From NCBI RefSeq assembly GCF_036038375.1, contig NZ_CP107935.1, positions 3,162,001-3,226,000 of the forward strand: a DNA stretch of 64,000 nucleotides, read 5' to 3'. The stretch is from Streptomyces sp. NBC_00414. GTDB taxonomy: Bacteria > Actinomycetota > Actinomycetes > Streptomycetales > Streptomycetaceae. The translations under genes were made by a program, and so were the position numbers. A model generated the notes under the pieces. It did no database searches and was not told where the DNA came from. It was given only the letters and a program-made list of their open reading frames with translations. Numbering within the stretch: position 1 is the stretch's first letter; each line of letters begins with the position of its first letter. Below, piece by piece: positions 59,126 to 64,000 of this stretch.

Positions 59126-60505
59126 GTGACTGCCAAGGACCTCAGCCGCACCGCGTACGACCACCTGTGGATGCACTTCACCCGCATGTCCTCGTACGAG
59201 AACGCGCCCGTCCCCACGATCGTCCGTGGCGAGGGCACCTACATCTACGACGACAAGGGCAAGCGCTACCTCGACGGTCTGGCCGGTCTGTTCGTGGTCC
59301 AGGCGGGCCACGGCCGGGCCGAGCTGGCCGAGACGGCCGCCAAGCAGGCCAAGGAGCTGGCCTTCTTCCCGATCTGGTCCTACGCCCACCCGAAGGCGGT
59401 CGAGCTGGCCGAGCGCCTCGCGCACCACGCTCCCGGCGACCTGAACAAGGTCTTCTTCACGACGGGCGGCGGCGAGGCCGTCGAGACCGCCTGGAAGCTC
59501 GCCAAGCAGTACTTCAAGCTCCAGGGCAAGCCGACCAAGTACAAGGTCATCTCGCGTGCGGTCGCCTACCACGGCACCCCGCAGGGCGCCCTGTCCATCA
59601 CGGGTCTGCCCGCCCTGAAGGCCCCGTTCGAGCCGCTGGTACCCGGCGCCCACAAGGTGCCGAACACCAACCTCTACCGCGCGCCCGCGTTCCTCGACAG
59701 CGGGTCGGGCGTCGACCCGGAGGTCTTCGGCCGCTGGGCCGCCGACGAGATCGAGCAGCAGATCCTCATGGAGGGCCCCGAGACGGTCGCGGCCGTCTTC
59801 CTGGAGCCCGTGCAGAACGCCGGCGGCTGTTTCCCGCCGCCGCCCGGCTACTTCCAGCGGGTGCGCGAGATCTGCGACCAGTACGACGTGCTGCTCGTCT
59901 CGGACGAGGTCATCTGCGCCTTCGGCCGCCTCGGCACGATGTTCGCCTGCGACAAGTTCGACTACGTACCGGACATGATCACCTGCGCCAAGGGCATGAC
60001 CTCGGGCTACTCCCCGATCGGCGCCTGCATCATCTCGGACCGGCTGGCCGAGCCGTTCTACCAGGGCGACAACACCTTCCTGCACGGCTACACCTTCGGC
60101 GGTCACCCGGTGTCGGCGGCCGTGGGCCTCGCGAACCTCGACATCTTCGAGCGCGAGAAGCTCAACGAGCACGTCCTGGAGAACGAGAGCGCGTTCCTCT
60201 CCACCCTCCAGAAGCTGCACGACCTGCCGATCGTCGGCGACGTCCGCGGCAACGGCTTCTTCTACGGCATCGAGCTGGTGAAGGACAAGGCCACCAAGGA
60301 GACCTTCACGGACGAGGAGTCGGAGCGCGTGCTCTACGGCTTCGTCTCCAAGAAGCTCTTCGAGTACGGCCTCTACTGCCGCGCCGACGACCGCGGCGAC
60401 CCGGTCATCCAGCTGTCGCCGCCGCTGATCTCCGACCAGTCGACGTTCGACGAGATCGAGGGCATCGTCCGCCAGGTGCTGACGGAGGCCTGGGCGAAGC
60501 TCTGA
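59126..60505 (+). CDS. Class III omega-aminotransferase, probable putrescine/polyamine aminotransferase
   Basis: This 459-residue PLP enzyme begins VTAKDLSRTAYDHLWMHF. It shows FFTTGGGEAVETAWKLAKQY, AYHGTPQGAL, LVSDEVICAFGRLG and the PLP lysine in ITCAKGMTSGYSP. The pattern belongs to the aspartate-aminotransferase-family (class III) enzymes active on omega-amines such as putrescine with pyruvate. The divergent aminobutyraldehyde dehydrogenase and coupled AsnC regulator support 4-aminobutanal as the product. The GTG start at 59126 uses GGGGAAC inside the end of the regulator gene; GTG 59108 is possible. Confidence 0.92.
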   Translation: MTAKDLSRTAYDHLWMHFTRMSSYENAPVPTIVRGEGTYIYDDKGKRYLDGLAGLFVVQAGHGRAELAETAAKQAKELAFFPIWSYAHPKAVELAERLAHHAPGDLNKVFFTTGGGEAVETAWKLAKQYFKLQGKPTKYKVISRAVAYHGTPQGALSITGLPALKAPFEPLVPGAHKVPNTNLYRAPAFLDSGSGVDPEVFGRWAADEIEQQILMEGPETVAAVFLEPVQNAGGCFPPPPGYFQRVREICDQYDVLLVSDEVICAFGRLGTMFACDKFDYVPDMITCAKGMTSGYSPIGACIISDRLAEPFYQGDNTFLHGYTFGGHPVSAAVGLANLDIFEREKLNEHVLENESAFLSTLQKLHDLPIVGDVRGNGFFYGIELVKDKATKETFTDEESERVLYGFVSKKLFEYGLYCRADDRGDPVIQLSPPLISDQSTFDEIEGIVRQVLTEAWAKL

Positions 60506-60775
60506 GCCGAACCTGTCTGCGCGGACGGCCGCTCACCGGCCCGCCTGACCGCCCGCTGAACCTTTGAGCTGAACAAGTGATCAACACCGGCCCCGGTGGC
60601 GCCCGTTCGAGTGAGAATGAGCGCCCCGGGGCCGCGTGCTGTCCGGCCTCCGGGCCCCGACTCCCTAGCGTGCCCAGTGACCGATCGGCCCTGCCTTCGT
60701 TCCCCCGACCGGGGGACCCGACGACCTTCCGAGGCCGCCCGGGCAGCGCAAATCAGATCTGAAGAGGTGTACGCG

Positions 60776-61585
60776 ATGGCGGCTCCGCCGGACAACGACG
60801 TGCTCTGGGCACGCGCCCTGCACGTCAAGCACAACGGCTCACCCGCACTCACCGGCGTATCGCTCGGGGTTCGCGAGGGCGAGATCCTCGCCGTCGGCGG
60901 CCCGCGCGGCAGCGGCAAGACGACCCTCCTCCAGTGCCTGTCGGGACAGCTCCTTGCGCAGCAGGGCGAGGTCTGGTTCAACAGCACGGCCGTCCACACC
61001 ATGAGTCCGACGCACCGCGAGCGGCTGCGCCGCGACCGCTTCGGCTGGATCGACCCGGCACCGGTCCTCGTCCCCGAGCTGAACGCCTGGGAGAACGCCG
61101 CCCTGCTCCTGATGCTGCGTGGCGTGAGCCGTCGCCGGGCCAGGACCACCGCCCTGGAGTGGCTGGACCGCCTCGACATCGGCGACTGCGCCCGCAAACG
61201 CCCGTACGCCCTGCTCCAGTCGGAGCGCCAGCGGGTGGCCATCGCCCGCGCCCTGGCCCCCGCGCCGACCGTGATCTTCGCCGACGAGCCCACCGCGCCG
61301 CTGCACCGCGCGGACCGCGCCCAGGTGCTGCGGACGCTCACCACGGCGGCCCGCTCGCACGGGATCACCGTGGTCCTGGCCACGCACGACGCGGACACCG
61401 CGGCGCTCGCCGACCGCACGGTGTCGCTCCTCGACGGGCGGCGCGTGCACACCGTCCATCTGCCGCCGGTCGCCGAGCCGGCCGAACCCACCGCACGCAC
61501 CGAACCCGCCAAACCCACGGATCCCAGCAATCCCACCGATCCCACCGAGACGGAAGGCCGGGCCGCGTGCTCGCTCTCCGCCTAG
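60776..61585 (+). CDS. ABC transporter ATPase with degenerate motifs
   Basis: This 269-residue protein is a MacB/LolD-type ATPase. Walker A (GGPRGSGKTTLL) and Walker B (VIFADEPTAPLH) are intact. The signature motif is altered to LLQSERQRVAIARAL instead of LSGGQ, and the Q-loop region reads FGWIDPAPVLVPEL without the usual Gln. A switch His is present in VLATHDADTAALA. The C-terminus is a Thr/Pro/Glu/Lys repeat tail (about 235-269). Its stop overlaps the permease GTG by 19 bp, so the two are translated together. ATG at 60776 follows GAAGAGGTG. The cargo is unknown. Confidence 0.85.
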   Translation: MAAPPDNDVLWARALHVKHNGSPALTGVSLGVREGEILAVGGPRGSGKTTLLQCLSGQLLAQQGEVWFNSTAVHTMSPTHRERLRRDRFGWIDPAPVLVPELNAWENAALLLMLRGVSRRRARTTALEWLDRLDIGDCARKRPYALLQSERQRVAIARALAPAPTVIFADEPTAPLHRADRAQVLRTLTTAARSHGITVVLATHDADTAALADRTVSLLDGRRVHTVHLPPVAEPAEPTARTEPAKPTDPSNPTDPTETEGRAACSLSA

Positions 61586-63192
61586 CCCTCGGGGCGCACC
61601 CCGGCGTCCAGTTCCGCAGGCTCCTCGTCGCCGCGGCGGCCGCGGGCACCGGCTTCCTGCTCCTGTGCACGCTGGGGTACGCGCTGGGGCATCCGGGCGC
61701 GTCCGCGGCGGCCGTGCTCAGACTCGCGTGGTGCGTCGCGCCGATCGCGGCCACCGTGCAGTTCGCGGTCGCCGTCGCCCGCACCGACCCGGCCACCCGG
61801 CCCCGGCCCGGGCTCGCGGCGATCGGCCTGGGACCCGGCCGGCAGATGGTCCTGGCGGCCGTCTCCACCGCCGTTTCCTGCACGCTCGGCTCGATGGTCG
61901 CCCTGCTGTTCTTCCTGCACCTGCGCGGCGATCTGGCCGGTCTCCCCTTCGACGGCGACGCGGCCGGCCTGCTGGCCGCGAACCAGTCGCTGCCCCTGCC
62001 CGCCGCGCTCACGCTCCTGGCGCTGGTGCCGGTCGCCGCGTCGGCGGCCAGCGCGCTCGTGCTGCGCCCTCGGGGGCAGCACCCGACCGGCGCCGTGGCG
62101 GGCGGGCGCCCGGGACGGCTGGGCGGATTCGGCGGCTACGGACGCTCCACCGAACGCGTCGGATTCGGCGCCTACGGACGCTTCGGGGCCCGTACGGACA
62201 CCGGCACGAACCCGCGCGCGGCCGGCCCCACCGAATCCGCGGAAGACCGGGAGGCAGTCACTCAGACCGCTCCCGACCCCTCCGGCAGGGGCAGTGGTTT
62301 CGAGGAATCGGACACGCCCGAATTCCCCGACGCAAACGCCGGGCGCACCGGGCGCGGCACCCCTGAAGGACCCGGCCGCGTCGTCCCGCTCGACGTGCCC
62401 CGCCGCTCGGGCGCCCGAGGCAGCGCGAGGACCGACGACCACCCGGACGACCGGGACTTCCCCACCGCGCAAGCCCCCGCCCCCACCGGCCCACCCGTAC
62501 ACCGGGCCCCGCGAGGGGCGCGGGGAACCACGCGGCCGGCCCCCGCCGGCCCGCAGGCCCATGACCACCCCCTGGCCCCGCTCCCCGCTCCCGGCGGCCT
62601 CCCCTGGGGCGCCGCCGTGCTCGCCGCCGGTCTCGCGGTGGAGACGTACGCCGGCCGTGGCGCCGCCGCTCACGCGGGGCCCGCGCTGCCCGGCGGCCTC
62701 ACCGGAGGCCCCTTCGGGGTGCTGGTCGGCTGGGCGCTCACCGCGATCGGGCTCGCGCTGGCCGGGCCGGCGCTCACGCACCTCTGCGGCAGGCTGCTCC
62801 AGTCGGTACGACCGGGCGCTCTGCGGCTGCTCGCCGGGCGCGTGCTGATGGAGGAGGCGACCCGCATCGGACGCCCCCTCGGCGTGGTGTGCGCGGTGGC
62901 GTCGGGCGCGTACGCCATGGCCGTGCTCCGGACCGGCGCACAACCCGGTGTCGGTCCCCTCACCACGCTCGGCACGCTGCTCGTCGCCGGGTGCGCCGTG
63001 GCGACGCTGCTGACCGCCGCGGTCGAGGCGAGGAACGCGCGCGCCGGCACCACGGCCGCGCTGCTGCGGATCGGTGCGCCCGCCTCGACGCTGCGCGCCG
63101 CGGCAGCCCTCCGCGCCGGCGCCCTGATCGTCGTCCTGACCCCGCTGACCTGGGCGATCGCGCAGCTCGCGGCACTGCCACTGGTCCACTGA
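61567..63192 (+). CDS. FtsX-like ABC transporter membrane protein with low-complexity linker
   Basis: This 541-residue membrane protein has about three or four spans in the N-terminal 155 residues and about four in the C-terminal 210. Between them is a hydrophilic linker of about 170 residues (160-335) rich in Gly, Pro, Arg and Thr. The pattern is that of FtsX/MacB-like permeases, although the usual extracytoplasmic domain is replaced. Part of the linker (62514-62563) is made by a copy of the AGGGGCGCGGGG repeat. GTG at 61567 has GGAAGG upstream and overlaps the ATPase gene. Function is unknown. Confidence 0.8.
   Translation: MLALRLALGAHPGVQFRRLLVAAAAAGTGFLLLCTLGYALGHPGASAAAVLRLAWCVAPIAATVQFAVAVARTDPATRPRPGLAAIGLGPGRQMVLAAVSTAVSCTLGSMVALLFFLHLRGDLAGLPFDGDAAGLLAANQSLPLPAALTLLALVPVAASAASALVLRPRGQHPTGAVAGGRPGRLGGFGGYGRSTERVGFGAYGRFGARTDTGTNPRAAGPTESAEDREAVTQTAPDPSGRGSGFEESDTPEFPDANAGRTGRGTPEGPGRVVPLDVPRRSGARGSARTDDHPDDRDFPTAQAPAPTGPPVHRAPRGARGTTRPAPAGPQAHDHPLAPLPAPGGLPWGAAVLAAGLAVETYAGRGAAAHAGPALPGGLTGGPFGVLVGWALTAIGLALAGPALTHLCGRLLQSVRPGALRLLAGRVLMEEATRIGRPLGVVCAVASGAYAMAVLRTGAQPGVGPLTTLGTLLVAGCAVATLLTAAVEARNARAGTTAALLRIGAPASTLRAAAALRAGALIVVLTPLTWAIAQLAALPLVH
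62514..62563 (+). repeat. AGGGGCGCGGGG dispersed repeat inside a coding region
   Basis: AGGGGCGCGGGGAACCACGC followed by GGCCGGCC and CCCGCAG matches the intergenic repeat family, here read in frame as RGARGTTRPAPAGPQ in the linker of the permease-like protein. Confidence 0.75.
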
Positions 63193-63216
63193 GCCGGCGT
63201 ACACGAAGAGACCGAT

Positions 63217-63258
63217 CGCGCGGTCGTACGCACGACCGACCGCACGCCCGACCGCGCG
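63217..63258. terminator. Possible terminator after the permease-like gene
   Basis: CGCGCGGTCG (63217-63226) pairs with CGACCGCGCG (63249-63258) within a run of ACCG-rich short repeats, 25 bp past the stop codon. Confidence 0.45.
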
Positions 63259-63346
63259 TACGAAAAAGATTGGCGCGGGCCGATGATTTTCCCGCGGCCC
63301 GCCGGTCTCCCTCTCCGAACAGCAACTCACCTGACGGAGGACCCCC

Positions 63347-63754
63347 ATGTACCAGCAGATGATCTTCGTGAACCTGGCCGTGAACGACGTGGAGGTGTCC
63401 AAGAAGTTCTTCTCGGAGCTGGGCTACACGATCAACGCCCAGTTCTCGGACGAGAACGCCGCGTCCGTCGTCATCAGCGACACGATCGTCGCGATGCTGC
63501 TGAACAAGCAGCGCTACTCGGACTTCACGAAGAAGGAGATCGCGGACTCGACGAAGACCAGCGAGGTGCTGCTGTGTCTCAGCGCCGAGAGCCGCGAGAA
63601 GGTCGACGAGCTGGTCGACAGGGCGATCGCGGCGGGCGGTTCGGCGAGCGGCGAGACCCAGGACCACGGTGTCATGTACGGGCGCGCCTTCGACGACCCG
63701 GACGGCCACACCTGGGAGGTCATGTGGATGGACCCGTCGGTCGTCCAGGGCTGA
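63347..63754 (+). CDS. VOC-superfamily (glyoxalase/bleomycin-resistance-like) protein
   Basis: This 135-residue protein has the VOC beta-alpha-beta-beta-beta fold. It opens with MIFVNLAVNDVEVSKKFFSEL and closes with GRAFDDPDGHTWEVMWMDPS, the standard end of this family. Members bind a metal or small molecules and include lactoylglutathione lyases, dioxygenases and resistance proteins; the exact role cannot be read. It has its own ribosome site (ACGGAGGA) and no operon partner in view. Confidence 0.9.
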   Translation: MYQQMIFVNLAVNDVEVSKKFFSELGYTINAQFSDENAASVVISDTIVAMLLNKQRYSDFTKKEIADSTKTSEVLLCLSAESREKVDELVDRAIAAGGSASGETQDHGVMYGRAFDDPDGHTWEVMWMDPSVVQG

Positions 63755-63811
63755 ATCCCGCGGTCTCGCCCGAGCGAGCCGTGCCGGAACGGGCCGTGCT
63801 TACATGGGCGG

Positions 63812-64000
63812 GTGCAGACGAGCCCCGCCCATGTGGCCCACCACGGTGACCGAGAGATCGAGACGCTGGAGGAGTTCGACGCGACCGTCTCGGCACGCGG
63901 CACCCTCGCCGGCTTCCGTGTCCAGGCCGTCGACCTGACAGACCGTACGAGAGAGCTGCTCGTCAGCGACACCGCGGGCGCCGTCTTCCTGGGCTGCCCG
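63812..64000 (+). CDS. N-terminal part of a LOG-like Rossmann-fold nucleotide-binding protein (cut by window end)
   Basis: The open frame from GTG 63812 runs to the window end (63 residues) and reads EIETLEEFDATVSARGTLAG, then FRVQAVDLTDRT, then DTAGAVFLGCP. I recall this as the start of Streptomyces Rossmann-fold nucleotide-binding proteins (lysine-decarboxylase-like/LOG family). A TTACAT hexamer at 63801-63806 lies about 6 bases before the GTG, suggesting a leaderless transcript. The call rests on the N-terminus only. Confidence 0.65.
   Translation, partial: MQTSPAHVAHHGDREIETLEEFDATVSARGTLAGFRVQAVDLTDRTRELLVSDTAGAVFLGCP

Overview
The window is high-GC actinobacterial chromosome, almost certainly Streptomyces. 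Supporting signs are the third-position GC bias, GTG/TTG starts, GGAGG-type ribosome sites, Tat lipoproteins, rare TTA codons, a DasR-type site at a chitinase gene, and the dispersed AGGGGCGCGGGG repeat. I found 45 protein genes (the last is cut by the window end). I saw no rRNA, tRNA, CRISPR, insertion sequence, integrase or origin.

Region 1 (about 0.1-16.9 kb) is a candidate xyloglucan utilisation locus. It holds two secreted endo-enzymes (GH74, GH12) and a CUT1/Lpl-type sugar ABC importer (binding lipoprotein plus two permeases, no ATPase). It also has signal-less enzymes fitted to trim the imported oligosaccharides: GH31 alpha-xylosidase, GH42 beta-galactosidase, GH95 alpha-fucosidase and GH3 beta-glucosidase/xylosidase. 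The binding-protein gene and the GH3 gene diverge from a control region with two identical 14-bp palindromes of LacI-family type. No regulator gene lies in the window.

Region 2 (about 16.9-35.7 kb, resuming at 52.5-60.5 kb) is a polyamine/GABA catabolic region. It carries potABCD-type uptake, an FAD amine oxidase, aminobutyraldehyde dehydrogenases, a putrescine-type aminotransferase with an AsnC/Lrp regulator, GABA aminotransferase, a further aldehyde dehydrogenase next to a PucR regulator, and a second, orphan PotD-like lipoprotein. Mixed in are a cysteine-free L32 ribosomal protein gene with a Zur-type box, a large membrane ATPase, a PAP2 phosphatase and a GH18 chitinase with a dre-like operator. 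From memory, the order resembles the S. coelicolor SCO5655-SCO5679 neighbourhood; this needs checking.

Region 3 (about 35.7-39.5 kb) holds conserved housekeeping genes: NADAR, a DUF4190-type membrane protein, an adenosine-deaminase-family enzyme (probably aminodeoxyfutalosine deaminase) and a glycerophosphodiesterase. A cluster of the dispersed repeat lies between the first two.

Region 4 (about 39.6-52.3 kb) looks accessory: a GT1 glycosyltransferase, a serine hydrolase, a PadR regulator with an SGNH hydrolase, a secreted alpha/beta hydrolase, a GH78 rhamnosidase with four C-terminal cysteine repeats, and a GH76 mannanase-like protein. The only two in-frame TTA (bldA) codons I found are here.

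Region 5 (about 53.9-64 kb) has an OmpR-type two-component system diverging from a secreted protein, the polyamine genes at 56.9-60.5 kb, an ABC ATPase with degenerate motifs plus its permease, a VOC protein, and a cut gene at the right edge.
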